Below, one piece after another: positions 41,742-50,967 of a stretch of DNA of 64,000 nt (its first letter is position 1; every line of letters begins with the position of its first letter). Origin of the DNA: Piscinibacter sp. (GTDB taxonomy: Bacteria; Pseudomonadota; Gammaproteobacteria; Burkholderiales; Burkholderiaceae_C); assembly GCA_016706565.1 (NCBI GenBank), contig JADJJI010000003.1, forward strand, positions 558,001 to 622,000, written 5' to 3'. The notes under the pieces were generated by a model, which made no database searches, was not told the DNA's origin, and was given only the letters and a program-made list of their open reading frames with translations. The position numbers were made by a program, and so were the translations under genes.

Positions 41742-42246
41742 GACGCCGGAAGCTTGGAGATCTCGCGCTTGATCGCGGCGATGTCGCTTTCCTTGCGCGC
41801 GATGGCGGCCTTCATCTCGGCAACGCGGTCCAGGTACTTCTGGTAGTTGCGCTCGTCGCCCCGGCGCTCGGGCTCGCCGTTGTTGAACTCCTTGCGCATC
41901 TGCTCGAGCTGCTCTTCTTCCTTCTTGAGTTCGCTCTCGAGGATGCGGCGGGCGTCGCCGTCGCGGGCACGCTGCTGGGCCGGCTCGACCTTCGAATCGG
42001 CCGGGCGCGGGCCGCTGGCCGGCACGGGCGAGCCGGTGCGCGGGCGCGTTCCCTGGATCACGGTGATCGGTGCGCCCTCGATCGTCTTGCAGCCCTTGGC
42101 TTCGGCCTCCTTGGCCGAGATATCCGCGCTGCTCGCGTGTAGACGTTGCCCGGACAGCGGTAGACGGTGGTCTGCGCCGCGGCCTGCAGCGGCCACAGCA
42201 CGGCCGCCGTTGTCAGGACCATCAGGCTCGATCGGATACGGTGCAT
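41738..42246 (-). pseudogene. Exported DUF4124-type protein, apparently frameshifted
   Basis: Two frames together make one DUF4124 protein. The first encodes a signal peptide (MHRIRSSLMVLTTAAVLWPL) and the domain start QTTVYRCPGNVYT; the second continues SSADISAKEAEAKGCKTIEG and a coiled-coil tail (ESELKKEEEQLEQMRKEF). They are offset near 42130-42145, where an extra CG (ACG-CG-AGC) would explain the shift. If the break is real the second half would not be translated with the first; if a sequencing error, the gene is an intact ~170-residue periplasmic protein. It is found between glnA and ntrB in many Burkholderiales; function unknown. Confidence 0.72.
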
Positions 42247-42398
42247 GCGTCGGACTCCTTGCCTGTCCAACGCCGCAGCAGTGCGCGCAGCCGACAGGCT
42301 CGTTCCGATTGTCGCCCAGCACCGGTGCACGGATGCAGGGATGAACCTGCAGAAAAAAGGTACGGCCATGGCCGTCCCTTCGTTCGAGCGGGAAAAGA

Positions 42399-43814
42399 TC
42401 ACAGGGCGTAGTACATGTCGAACTCCACCGGGTGGGTGGTCATGCGGAAGCGCGTCACTTCCTGCATCTTCAGTTCGATGTAGGCGTCGATGTACGAGTC
42501 GGTGAACACGCCGCCCTTGGTCAGGAAGGCACGGTCCTTGTCGAGGTAGTCGAGCGCCTGGTCCAGGCTGTGGCAGACGGTCGGGATCTTCGCGTCCTCT
42601 TCCGGCGGCAGGTGGTACAGGTCCTTCGTGGCGGCCTCGCCCGGGTGGATCTTGTTCTCCACGCCATCCAGGCCGGCCATCAGCAGCGCGCTGAAGGCCA
42701 GGTACGGGTTGGCGGAAGGATCCGGGAAACGCGCCTCGATGCGGCGGCCCTTCGGGTTCGGCACGTACGGGATGCGGATCGAAGCCGAGCGGTTCTTCGC
42801 CGAGTAGGCCAGCTTGACCGGCGCCTCGAAGCCCGGCACCAGGCGCTTGTAGCTGTTGGTGCCCGGGTTGGTGATCGCGTTCAGCGCGCGGGCGTGCTTG
42901 ATGATGCCGCCGATGTAGTACAGCGCGAACTCCGACAGGCCGGCGTAGCCGTCACCGGCGAACAGGTTCTTGCCGTCCTTCCACACCGACTGGTGCACGT
43001 GCATGCCCGAGCCGTTGTCGCCGACGATGGGCTTGGGCATGAAGGTCGCGGTCTTGCCGTAGGCGGCCGCGACGTTCGCGATGATGTACTTCTGCAGTTG
43101 CAGCCAGTCGGCACGCTGCACCAGCGTGCTGAACTTGGTGCCGATTTCCATCTGGCCGGCGTTGGCCACCTCGTGGTGGTGCACCTCGACCGGGATGCCC
43201 ATCGACTCGAGGATCAGGCACATCTCGGAGCGCAGGTCCTGGCCGGCGTCGATCGGGGGCACCGGGAAGTAGCCGCCCTTGACCGTCGGACGGTAGCCGC
43301 TGTTGCCGTGCTCGTAGTCCTTGCCGGTGTTCCAGGCGGCTTCCTCGGCTTCGATCTTGACGAAGCAGCCGGACATGTCGACGTTCCAGCGCACGCTGTC
43401 GAAGATGAAGAACTCGGGCTCGGGGCCGAAGTAGGCCGCGTCACCCAGGCCGGAGGCCTTCATGTAGGCCTCGGCGCGGCGGGCCAGCGAACGCGGGTCG
43501 CGCTCGTAGGGCTTGCCATCGGTCGGGTCGATGACGTCGCAGGTCAGGATCAGCGTCGGCTCTTCGAAGAACGGGTCGATGTTCGCGGTGTTCGGGTCCG
43601 GGATCAGCGTCATGTCCGACGCCTCGATGCCCTTCCAGCCGGCGATCGAGGAACCGTCGAAGGCGTGACCCGAGGTGAACTTGTCTTCATCGAAAGCGGA
43701 GACAGGCACGGACACGTGCTGTTCCTTGCCGCGGGTGTCGGTGAAGCGGAAGTCGACGAACTTGACCTCGTTCTCCTTCACCATCTTCATCACGTCGGCG
43801 ACGGTCTTGGCCAT
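42399..43814 (-). CDS. glnA: Glutamine synthetase type I
   Basis: A 471-residue GSI enzyme making glutamine from glutamate, ammonia and ATP. Motifs: [44 protein letters not shown], the [15 protein letters not shown] block, [16 protein letters not shown], and the adenylylation tyrosine in [15 protein letters not shown] lies seven bases before the ATG at 43814; a TTG one codon earlier is not preferred. Expression is probably driven by the sigma-54 element at 43915-43930 with the NtrC site at 44013-44031, and activity by adenylylation. Confidence 0.96.
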   Translation of the reverse strand: MAKTVADVMKMVKENEVKFVDFRFTDTRGKEQHVSVPVSAFDEDKFTSGHAFDGSSIAGWKGIEASDMTLIPDPNTANIDPFFEEPTLILTCDVIDPTDGKPYERDPRSLARRAEAYMKASGLGDAAYFGPEPEFFIFDSVRWNVDMSGCFVKIEAEEAAWNTGKDYEHGNSGYRPTVKGGYFPVPPIDAGQDLRSEMCLILESMGIPVEVHHHEVANAGQMEIGTKFSTLVQRADWLQLQKYIIANVAAAYGKTATFMPKPIVGDNGSGMHVHQSVWKDGKNLFAGDGYAGLSEFALYYIGGIIKHARALNAITNPGTNSYKRLVPGFEAPVKLAYSAKNRSASIRIPYVPNPKGRRIEARFPDPSANPYLAFSALLMAGLDGVENKIHPGEAATKDLYHLPPEEDAKIPTVCHSLDQALDYLDKDRAFLTKGGVFTDSYIDAYIELKMQEVTRFRMTTHPVEFDMYYAL

Positions 43815-43855
43815 CAAAGATCTCCTGGCAGGCTGCTTGTGGGATTGGTCGGTTT

Positions 43856-43871
43856 CAGGGCGTCAGCCCTG
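43856..43871 (-). repeat. Inverted repeat in the glnA leader
   Basis: CAGGGC and GCCCTG flank a four-base loop, 42 bases before the glnA ATG. In RNA it would form a six-pair hairpin upstream of the ribosome site. Its role is unknown. Confidence 0.5.
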
Positions 43872-43879
43872 CGGGGGGG

Positions 43880-43895
43880 GGGCCCCGCGGGGCCC
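43880..43895. repeat. 16-base palindrome abutting a ten-G run in the glnA leader
   Basis: GGGCCCCGCGGGGCCC is a perfect palindrome, overlapping a run of ten G residues (43873-43882). It lies between the predicted sigma-54 promoter and glnA, so it would be in the mRNA leader. On the glnA strand the T-run precedes rather than follows it, so it is not an intrinsic terminator for that direction. Confidence 0.55.
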
Positions 43896-43914
43896 AAAAA
43901 GCGCACAGGAATGT

Positions 43915-43930
43915 AGCAGAAACCATGCCT
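43915..43930 (-). promoter_or_regulatory. Candidate sigma-54 promoter of glnA
   Basis: Read on the glnA strand, AGGCATGGTTTCTGCT has GG and GC exactly 12 bases apart, as in the consensus TGGCACG-N4-TTGCW; three fixed positions differ. It points toward glnA, about 100 bases upstream of its ATG. Confidence 0.6.
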
Positions 43931-44012
43931 GCAACCGGCAGACTTCGGCCCGTGTGCCTGAGGCACCGCCCGCGGACGGCCGGCGGCCATCGCTCCGTCC
44001 TGGTGCACTTCA

Positions 44013-44031
44013 GCGCACCACACAGGTGCGC
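44013..44031. promoter_or_regulatory. NtrC-binding site (enhancer) upstream of glnA
   Basis: GCGCACCACACAGGTGCGC is a perfect 7+5+7 dyad containing GCACC-N5-GGTGC, the NtrC recognition pattern. It lies ~90 bases upstream of the sigma-54 element, the expected enhancer distance. Flanking TGGTG and GCACCA half-site-like sequences (44001-44020 and 44037-44054) may be extra NtrC contacts. The left edge lies in the intergenic space after the cinA-like gene. Confidence 0.7.
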
Positions 44032-44043
44032 TCATTTGGTGAT

Positions 44044-44865
44044 TCAACGCACCAACTCAGGGCCCAACTTGGCGCCATGGCCATTCAGGCCGCGGATCAT
44101 TTCGGCATAGGCCGCTTCCATCGAGTTCGGCTCGCCCTTCACGCCCAGCTCGATGTGCCTGCCCCACTGCGGGTGGTCGACGCTGGGCAGGCTGAACACC
44201 TTGATGCCGGCAAAGCGCGCCTCGATGTCCTCCATCAGCGGCGTCAGCGTGGCCTCCATGGCACCGAACACGATCACCGACTTCTCTCTCATGCCGACCT
44301 GGCGGCGCAGGTGCGCGCAATGGTGGTCGAGCACCCATTCGATCATCGGCCAGGCCATCACCGGGAAACCAGGAACGAAGAACACGCCGCCCGCGCCGGA
44401 GGAGGCATGCAGGCTGAAGCCGGCGATCTTGTTGTAGGGGTTCGGGATGATGCGCGCGCCTTCCGGGAACACGCCCATGTTCAGGCGGTGCACGTTGTCG
44501 TCGCGGTCGGGTTCGTAAGGCAGGCCCTGCTCGGCCGCGACGTCGCGCATGCGCTCGAGGATCAGTTCGCGCGCCTGCGGGTGCAATGCCAGCGGCACGC
44601 CGAGCGCACGGCCGGCGCATTGCCGGGTGTGGTCGTCCGGCGTGGCGCCGATGCCGCCGCAGGAGAACACCACGTCGCCACGCTGCGCCGCCGCGAAGGC
44701 ATCGCCCAGGTCGGCAGTGATGCGATCGGGCTCGTCTCCGACGTAGCGGGCCCACGAGAGCGAGAGCCCGCGTGCGGCGAGCAGGTCGATGACCTTGGGC
44801 AGGTGCTTGTCCTCGCGCTTGCCCGAGAGGATCTCGTCGCCGATGATGATGAGGCCGAAGTTCAT
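44044..44865 (-). CDS. CinA-like molybdopterin-binding domain protein
   Basis: A 273-residue protein with the MoaB/Mog-type domain of CinA (COG1058): MNFGLIIIGDEILSGKREDK, VFSCGGIGATPDDHTRQCAG and VFFVPGFPVMAWPMIEWVL. It lacks the C-terminal amidohydrolase (PncC) domain of full-length CinA, so it would correspond to the pyrophosphatase-type half thought to hydrolyse ADP-ribose or NMN-related nucleotides. The ATG overlaps the EI24 gene stop as ATGA. Confidence 0.85.
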   Translation of the reverse strand: MNFGLIIIGDEILSGKREDKHLPKVIDLLAARGLSLSWARYVGDEPDRITADLGDAFAAAQRGDVVFSCGGIGATPDDHTRQCAGRALGVPLALHPQARELILERMRDVAAEQGLPYEPDRDDNVHRLNMGVFPEGARIIPNPYNKIAGFSLHASSGAGGVFFVPGFPVMAWPMIEWVLDHHCAHLRRQVGMREKSVIVFGAMEATLTPLMEDIEARFAGIKVFSLPSVDHPQWGRHIELGVKGEPNSMEAAYAEMIRGLNGHGAKLGPELVR

Positions 44866-45728
44866 GGCGGAGGCAGCCGTTCGAAGTCGGGGTGGGTGGG
44901 CAGCGGCGCCGGCGCGGGCGGCGGTGCGGCGGCGGCTTCGGCGCGCAGCACCTCCAGCGCCGAGAGCGTGAAGTGCGCGAACCACAGTGCCGCGAACGCG
45001 AACACCAGCGTGTAGATCCAGATCGCCACCGGCACGAGCACCGGCGCGAGCGCCACGAACATCACGCCCGAGGCCCACACCAGCCCGGGCGCGGCGCCGA
45101 GGTAACCGGTCAGCACGCCCATCGCGAGCAGCGTGGGGCGATGGCGCCGCACGATCTCCAGACGTTCGTCGCGACTGGCGTGTTCGGACAGCACGTCGTA
45201 GACCAGCACACGGTAGGTGAGCCAGCCCCAGATCAGCGGCGGGATGACGAGCACCAGCGGCGGCACCAGCCACAGCGGCACCGAGATCACCAAGGCGATC
45301 AGCGCCACCAGCGTCGCCAGCAGCGCGCCCAGCGCGCCCATCCACAGCGAACCGCCGCGCCTGCGCTCGAGCGAGGCGAAGCGGCGCTCGGCCACCAGGT
45401 GCAGCATCGACGGCGTCATCAGGATGGCCACGCACAGCAGCGCGACGATCACGATCACCGGCGTGGCCAAGAACACCACGATCAGCGGCGCCAGCGCCGA
45501 CTTCAGCCCGCTCATGCCGAAGCGGTCGAGCCACTCGAACAGCATGGTGACGAGCGACCATGTCTCCAGCGTGCCGTTGACCGCGTCGATGGCCGCGTCC
45601 CAGAACAGGTAACCCAGGCCGAGAGCCGCCACCACCATCAGCACCAGCGGCAGCACCGACAGCGCGATGACGCGCGGGTGCAGGCAGTAGGCCGCCGCGC
45701 GCCAGAAGGAGTCGAGCAGGAGCTTCAT
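44862..45728 (-). CDS. EI24/CysZ-like membrane protein
   Basis: A 288-residue polytopic membrane protein of the EI24 domain family. Five to six hydrophobic segments are visible, e.g. VIALSVLPLVLMVVAALGLG and PLIVVFLATPVIVIVALLCV. The family includes the sulfate permease CysZ, but the characteristic CysZ residues cannot be checked here, so sulfate transport is only a possibility. A Pro/Ala-rich C-terminal tail follows the last helix. It is translationally coupled to the CinA-like gene. Confidence 0.78.
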   Translation of the reverse strand: MKLLLDSFWRAAAYCLHPRVIALSVLPLVLMVVAALGLGYLFWDAAIDAVNGTLETWSLVTMLFEWLDRFGMSGLKSALAPLIVVFLATPVIVIVALLCVAILMTPSMLHLVAERRFASLERRRGGSLWMGALGALLATLVALIALVISVPLWLVPPLVLVIPPLIWGWLTYRVLVYDVLSEHASRDERLEIVRRHRPTLLAMGVLTGYLGAAPGLVWASGVMFVALAPVLVPVAIWIYTLVFAFAALWFAHFTLSALEVLRAEAAAAPPPAPAPLPTHPDFERLPPP

Positions 45729-45747
45729 TCCGCTACCGCCCGCATCC

Positions 45748-47055
45748 TCAACGCAGGTTGCCGGTGTGGCCGAGCGAGTAGCGGCCCGGCTGCGGCCAGA
45801 CGGTCAGCCCGTGCGGCTCGGCGCCGACCTTGACCTGCTTCACGTCGCCGCTGGCGGTGTCGAAGCGGTAGATCACGTCGTCGTAGCGCGCGGCCAGCCA
45901 CAGGTACTTGCCGTCGGCGCTGACGTTGCCCATGTCGGGGCTGCCGCCGCCGGGCACCGCCCATCGAACGACGACCTTCTCGGTCGCGAAATCGATCACC
46001 GACACGCCGCCGTTGCCCAGCCGCGCACCGTGGATCTTGTGCGAGCCGCGGTTGGCCACGTACAGGCTCTTGCCGTCGCGGCTCGGGTACAGGCCGTGCG
46101 CGCCCAGGCCGGTCTGGATGAAGCCGACCTGCTTGAACGATGCGCCGTCGACGACGTGCACGCCGTCTGCATGCATGTCGGCGATGTAGAAGCGCTTGCC
46201 GTCCGGGGAGATGCGGATGTCCTGCGGCATGCCTTTGTCGACCGTGCAGACCTCGGTCTCGCCCGGTTCCCACACCTGGCCCGGCTTCGAACGCGGCGCG
46301 CCGGGTTTCTCCTTGAAGCGCGTGCTCGGCATCTGCAGCTTGAGATAGCCCAGCACCTTGCGCTCGGCGAGGTCGATCTTCGCGATCGTGCCGGAGAACT
46401 CGCAGGTGAAGATCGCGAAGCGGCCGTCGATCGAGAAGTCGGCGTGGTTGATGCCGGGGCAGCCGGGCACGTCGATCGAGTACTGCATCGCCATGGTCCT
46501 GGGGTCGCGGAAGTCCAGGCGCTTGCGCGCTTCGGCGACCACGATCGCCGACTTGCCGTCGGGCGTGGCGTACATGTTGTAAGGGTCGTCCACCATCACC
46601 GGCTTGCCCGGCTTGCCGGTCTTCGGATCGATGGGGGTGAGGCTGCCGTCGGTGCGGCCTTCGGCGTTGTTGGTCACCCACAGCGTGCGCAGGTCCCACG
46701 ACGGCACGATGTGCTGCGGCCCGATACCGACCTTGAACCGGTCGATCACCTTCATCGCAGCCGGATCGACGACATAGACGTCGCCCGAGCGCAGATTGGG
46801 CACGTAGATGCGCTCCAGGTCATCCTTGAGCGCTGAGCTGATCTTCTCGGCTCCCGTCTCGCTGTAGACGTTCTTCGGGTTGGGCACCGGCGGCATGCCA
46901 GGCACCGTGTTCACCGCGGGCGCCGCGGCGGGCGCGCTTGCCCCCGAGGCCGCACTCTGCGCCTGCACACCGAGCCAGGTGCCAGCACCGGCCAGCCCCG
47001 TGACCGCCAGTGCCAGCGCTTGAAGACGGCGAAGATGCAGTTGCTTGTATTTCAT
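45748..47055 (-). CDS. Exported YncE/cytochrome d1-like beta-propeller protein
   Basis: A 435-residue protein with a signal sequence (RRLQALALAVTGLAGAGTW, cleavage near VQA/QS) and a seven-bladed propeller built of repeats such as RIYVPNLRSGDVYVVDPAAM, PYNMYATPDGKSAIVVAEAR, MPQDIRISPDGKRFYIADMH and AHGLYPSRDGKSLYVANRGS. No haem c motif is visible. Family members often work in quinohaemoprotein or metal-homeostasis settings; the role here is unknown. The ATG at 47055 gives a normal signal peptide. It is 39 bases from the creatininase-like gene on the same strand. Confidence 0.8.
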   Translation of the reverse strand: MKYKQLHLRRLQALALAVTGLAGAGTWLGVQAQSAASGASAPAAAPAVNTVPGMPPVPNPKNVYSETGAEKISSALKDDLERIYVPNLRSGDVYVVDPAAMKVIDRFKVGIGPQHIVPSWDLRTLWVTNNAEGRTDGSLTPIDPKTGKPGKPVMVDDPYNMYATPDGKSAIVVAEARKRLDFRDPRTMAMQYSIDVPGCPGINHADFSIDGRFAIFTCEFSGTIAKIDLAERKVLGYLKLQMPSTRFKEKPGAPRSKPGQVWEPGETEVCTVDKGMPQDIRISPDGKRFYIADMHADGVHVVDGASFKQVGFIQTGLGAHGLYPSRDGKSLYVANRGSHKIHGARLGNGGVSVIDFATEKVVVRWAVPGGGSPDMGNVSADGKYLWLAARYDDVIYRFDTASGDVKQVKVGAEPHGLTVWPQPGRYSLGHTGNLR

Positions 47056-47094
47056 GGAAAGAATCGATGTGATGAAGGTCGTCACCCGTGATTG

Positions 47095-47925
47095 TCAACG
47101 AGTCCGGGTGCGCTCCCGGATGGCCGACACGGACGCCGCGACGATGCGCTCGACACCGATCCGGCCCAGCGCCACCGTGGCGCGCTGCGGGTCGCCCGAG
47201 ACCCCAGGCCGCTCGGCCGGCGTCGAGGCACGGCCCAGCCACTGCGGCCGCACCAGCGCTTCGTCGGCGGCCAGCGCCAGGGCGGTGTCGGCCAGGCCCG
47301 CGTGGGTGCCTATCTCGTCGGCCTTGAAGCCTCGTGCGGCGAGCAGTTCGGCATGGCCCTGCTGCGACGCGCGGTAGTACTCGCCGAGCGCGTGCACGCG
47401 GCACGGTGTGCCGCCGGCGGCCCATTCGCTGTTCAACCTGGCGGCCACGCGCTCCTCGCTCTTCTGGTAGCCGCCGTGGTCGCCGAGGAACACCACCTCA
47501 CGAAAGCCGTGGCGGCGAAAGCTGCGCGCTGCGCCTTCCAGTACCGCCTCGAAAGCCGGCTCGGGGATCGAGATGGTGCCGGCATAGCGCATGTGCGCCG
47601 CCGGCGGCTCCACGCTGCCTTCGGGCACATAGGCCATCACCGGTGCGACCAGCGCATTGCCCAGCTCGCGTGCGATCAGTTCGGCGAACACCCGGGCGCG
47701 CACGTTGTGCTTGCCCAGCACCATGTGCGGCCCGTTCTGCTCGGTGCCGCCCAGCGGCACGAGGATGGTGGTGGCTCCCGCCGCGATGCGCTCGCGCAGC
47801 TCGGTGGAGGTCAAGGCCTCGAGTTGCACGGCATCGGTCGCTGGAGCTCCCCATGCCAGCGCGGGCACCAGCCACAGCGCGGCCAGCAGGCCGCGCGACG
47901 CCGACGCGAAACAGACCTTACTCAT
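47095..47925 (-). CDS. Creatininase-family protein with signal peptide
   Basis: A 276-residue protein with an apparent export signal ([20 protein letters not shown], cleavage near AWG/AP). The creatininase-family metal-site motifs are recognisable but diverged: [40 protein letters not shown] and [23 protein letters not shown] resembles the glutamate-containing segment. The usual members are cytoplasmic amidohydrolases, so an exported form is unusual, although seen in Burkholderiales. The ATG overlaps the AIM24 gene by eight bases. Confidence 0.78.
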   Translation of the reverse strand: MSKVCFASASRGLLAALWLVPALAWGAPATDAVQLEALTSTELRERIAAGATTILVPLGGTEQNGPHMVLGKHNVRARVFAELIARELGNALVAPVMAYVPEGSVEPPAAHMRYAGTISIPEPAFEAVLEGAARSFRRHGFREVVFLGDHGGYQKSEERVAARLNSEWAAGGTPCRVHALGEYYRASQQGHAELLAARGFKADEIGTHAGLADTALALAADEALVRPQWLGRASTPAERPGVSGDPQRATVALGRIGVERIVAASVSAIRERTRTR

Positions 47926-48730
47926 CGTCTCCGCCGAGCACACCTCCGAGCAGCCCACCCGCGGCCAGGCCACCGAGGACCGAGCCCTCTTCGCGGCTGC
48001 CGCCGCGCTGCGGCGCTGCCGCGAACACCCGCGAGGCCAGGCGCGAGAACGGCAGGCTCTGCAGCCACACCGTGCCGGGGCCGGTGACCTTGGCGAAGAA
48101 CAGGCCCTCGCCGCCGAACAGCGCCGTCTTGATCTTGCCGACGTACTGGATCTCGAAGCTCACGTTGGGCGTCATCGCCACCAGGCAGCCGGTGTCGACC
48201 AGCAGGGTCTGGCCCGGCTGCAGTTCGCGCCGCACGACGGTGCCGCCGGCATGCACGAAGGCCAGGCCGTCGCCCTCGAGCTTCTGCATGATGAAGCCCT
48301 CGCCACCGAAGAAGCCCACCGACAGCTTCTGCTGGAAGTGGATGCCCAGCGACACGCCGCGCGCCGCGCACAGGAAGGCGTCTTTCTGGCAGATCAGCGT
48401 GCCGCCGAGCTGGCGCAGGTCCATCGGCAGGATCTTGCCCGGGTAGGGCGCCGCGAAGGCCACACGCTGCTTGGCGTTCACCTGGTTGGTGTAGACGGTC
48501 GTGAACAGCGACTCGCCGGTGACCAGCCGCTTGCCCGCGCCGAGCAGCTTGCCGAAGAAGCCGCCCTGCTGCGCGCCGCCATCGCCGAACACCGTGTCCA
48601 TGCCGATGCCGGCGTCCATGAACATCAGGCTGCCGGCCTCGCCGACAGCCGCCTCGCCGGGATCGAGTTCGACCTCGACGAACTGCATCTCCGAGCCCTT
48701 GATCTCGTAGTCCACCACATCCATGGCCAT
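47918..48730 (-). CDS. AIM24/TIGR00266 family protein
   Basis: A 270-residue protein of the AIM24 (TIGR00266) family, beta-rich proteins of unknown function. Signatures: [57 protein letters not shown] and a Gly-rich end, [26 protein letters not shown] lies eight bases before the ATG at 48730, which is preferred to a second ATG two codons later. It is first of the three-gene run to the beta-propeller gene. Confidence 0.85.
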   Translation of the reverse strand: MAMDVVDYEIKGSEMQFVEVELDPGEAAVGEAGSLMFMDAGIGMDTVFGDGGAQQGGFFGKLLGAGKRLVTGESLFTTVYTNQVNAKQRVAFAAPYPGKILPMDLRQLGGTLICQKDAFLCAARGVSLGIHFQQKLSVGFFGGEGFIMQKLEGDGLAFVHAGGTVVRRELQPGQTLLVDTGCLVAMTPNVSFEIQYVGKIKTALFGGEGLFFAKVTGPGTVWLQSLPFSRLASRVFAAAPQRGGSREEGSVLGGLAAGGLLGGVLGGDDE

Positions 48731-48883
48731 GTGCCCGACTCCTTCCTGATTGAATGTGCACAACGCACTGCACCACGCGGCGCGATGGCGCCCATTCTCG
48801 CCTACCCCCTAGTTGAATCCCCCCAAAGAGGTAACGCGCAACAGCACGCTCAGGTCCAGAATTCCGCATCCCCGCGACGAACC

Positions 48884-50098
48884 ATGAGCCTGCATCTGCC
48901 CACCCTGATGACCGTCTGCATCGCTGCGCTGGCCACTTCGGCCGCGGTGATGACGCTGCACGGTCTCACGCAGCGCACCTACCGCGGCTATGGCTGGTGG
49001 GTGGCGGCGCAGTGGCTGCTCGCACTGGGCTGCCTGCTGCACCTGTTCCGCGACAGCTCGCCGGAACTGCTGCCGCTGGGCAACCTGCTGCTGCTGCAGT
49101 GGCCGATCGTGGTGCTGGCTGGCATGCGCCGTTTCTGCCTTCGCCACGCCTCGCGCGTGCCGCAGTCGCTCGACTGGCTGCTGCTCGCGCTGGCCTATCT
49201 GGTCTGGCTGGCCACGTGGGCCGCCCACGGCTCGCTGGCCGCCCGCGTGGCCGCCTTCGCCGCGGGCGCCTGCGCGCTGCACCTGTACGGCGCCCTGATG
49301 CTCTCGCGCATGGTCGAACTGCGCGAGGGCAGCACGATCAAGCTGCTGGTGTCGGTGGAACTCTCCTGCGCTGCGGTGCAGGCCGTCCGCCTGGGCCTGG
49401 CTCTGTCCGACGGCATCGACGGCGCCGCCGGCGACCGCATGCTGCTGGCCAGCGGGCTGGTGATCGTGGTGTCGTCGCTGGTGATGGTCTACCTCGCACT
49501 GATGCTGACCAACGAACGGTCCGAAGCCAACCTGCGCGCGATGCACCGCAAGCTGCGCTACCTGGCCGACATCGACGTGCTGACCCGCGTGCCCAACCGC
49601 CGGCACTTCCACGAACTGGCCACGCGCGTGCTCGAGGCCGGCGCTGCGCCGCCGTGCACGCTGATGATGTTCGATGTCGACCACTTCAAGCGCATCAACG
49701 ACCTGCTTGGCCATGCCGCCGGCGACGAGGCGCTGCGCCAGGTGGCGCGCTGCGTGCGCGACTCGCTGCGCACGCCAGACGTGGCCGGGCGCCTGGGCGG
49801 CGACGAGTTTGCCGTGCTGCTGCCCGGCACCGGCGTCGACCACGCGATGACCGTGGCCACGCGCATCGTCGCCCGCCTGGCCGACCGCCAGGTCGCACCC
49901 ACGCATGCGCCGCTGAGCCTGAGCTTCGGCATCGTGCAGATGCACGACGGCGAATCGCTCGACGACGCGCTGCGCCGTGCCGACCAGGCCCTCTACGAGG
50001 CCAAGCGCCAGGGCCGCAGCCGCGCCGTGGCCGCCTTCGGCCTGGAAGCGCGGCCGGTGTTCGGCGAGAGCCGCTCGCTCGGCCTGACGAGCCTTTGA
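48884..50098 (+). CDS. Membrane-bound diguanylate cyclase (GGDEF)
   Basis: A 404-residue protein with about six transmembrane segments in residues 1-205 and a C-terminal GGDEF domain. The active-site motif is GGDEF (residues 305-309) and an RxxD inhibitory site (RTPD) lies five residues before it, so the enzyme should make cyclic di-GMP and be inhibited by it. The domain starts LADIDVLTRVPNRRHFHELA and has the metal-site FDVDHFKRINDLLGHAAGDE. The membrane module has no recognisable name. No EAL domain is attached. Confidence 0.92.
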   Translation: MSLHLPTLMTVCIAALATSAAVMTLHGLTQRTYRGYGWWVAAQWLLALGCLLHLFRDSSPELLPLGNLLLLQWPIVVLAGMRRFCLRHASRVPQSLDWLLLALAYLVWLATWAAHGSLAARVAAFAAGACALHLYGALMLSRMVELREGSTIKLLVSVELSCAAVQAVRLGLALSDGIDGAAGDRMLLASGLVIVVSSLVMVYLALMLTNERSEANLRAMHRKLRYLADIDVLTRVPNRRHFHELATRVLEAGAAPPCTLMMFDVDHFKRINDLLGHAAGDEALRQVARCVRDSLRTPDVAGRLGGDEFAVLLPGTGVDHAMTVATRIVARLADRQVAPTHAPLSLSFGIVQMHDGESLDDALRRADQALYEAKRQGRSRAVAAFGLEARPVFGESRSLGLTSL

Positions 50099-50129
50099 GG
50101 CGCTCCCAGCCGGGGCGATAGACTGGGGC

Positions 50130-50945
50130 ATGCCCGACACCGCGAGCTTGCCCGCCGCAAACGCCACCGAAGAACGCCCGCGCCCCGGCGACAGCTACGT
50201 CCAGTCCTTTGCCCGCGGGCTGGCGGTGATCCGATCCTTCGATGCCCGCGCGCCGCAACAGACATTGACCGAAGTCGCCCAGCGCACTGGCCTGACGCGC
50301 GCCGGCGCGCGCCGCATCCTGCTCACGCTCGAGGGCCTGGGCTACGTGAGCAGCCAGGGCCGCCAGTTCAGCCTGACGCCGAAGATCCTCGACCTCGGTT
50401 TCGCCTACCTGTCGTCGCTGCCGCTGTGGAACCTGGCCGAACCGGTGATGGAAAAGCTGGTCGAAGAGGTCAAGGAATCCTGCTCGGCCGCCGTGCTCGA
50501 CGGCGCCGACATCGTCTACGTGCTGCGCATCCCGACGCACAAGATCATGAGCATCAACCTGGGCATCGGCAGCCGGCTGCCGGCGGCGTGCACCTCGATG
50601 GGCCGAACCCTGCTCGCCGAGCTCGACGCCGATTCGCTCGACGAACTGGTTGCCCGTCACCCGCTGAAGGCCCACACCGCCCACACGATCACCGACGCGG
50701 CGCGCTGGAAGGCCGAACTGGCACGTGTTCGCCAGCAGGGCTGGTGCCTGGTCGACCAGGAGCTCGAAGAAGGCCTGGTCTCGCTGTCGGTGCCGATCCG
50801 CGACCGATCCGGCCGCGCCATCGCCGCGATGAACATCAGCGGCCAGGCCGCGCGCACCTCGGCGCGGCACATGGTCGAGCAGTTCCTGCCGCGGCTGCAG
50901 GCCGCATCGGCACAGATCTCGCACATGCTGCAGATGAAGCCCTGA
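50130..50945 (+). CDS. IclR family transcriptional regulator (PcaR/PobR-like)
   Basis: A 271-residue regulator: winged-helix domain (SYVQSFARGLAVIRSFDARA, EVAQRTGLTRAGARRILLTL) followed by the IclR effector domain (KESCSAAVLDGADIVYVLRI, GWCLVDQELEEGLVSLSVPI). The 'YVQSFARGLAVI' opening and length suit PcaR/PobR/CatR-type regulators of aromatic-acid catabolism, but no such operon is adjacent. It precedes a Na/Pi cotransporter gene by 22 bases; that link is probably only positional. Confidence 0.9.
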   Translation: MPDTASLPAANATEERPRPGDSYVQSFARGLAVIRSFDARAPQQTLTEVAQRTGLTRAGARRILLTLEGLGYVSSQGRQFSLTPKILDLGFAYLSSLPLWNLAEPVMEKLVEEVKESCSAAVLDGADIVYVLRIPTHKIMSINLGIGSRLPAACTSMGRTLLAELDADSLDELVARHPLKAHTAHTITDAARWKAELARVRQQGWCLVDQELEEGLVSLSVPIRDRSGRAIAAMNISGQAARTSARHMVEQFLPRLQAASAQISHMLQMKP

Positions 50946-50967
50946 GCCCCGGCACCCGGAGAACCGA

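Noticed and set aside
43880-43895. Intrinsic terminator upstream of glnA
   Set aside because: On the glnA strand the T-run comes before the palindrome and a C-run after it, so there is no U-tract in the right place.
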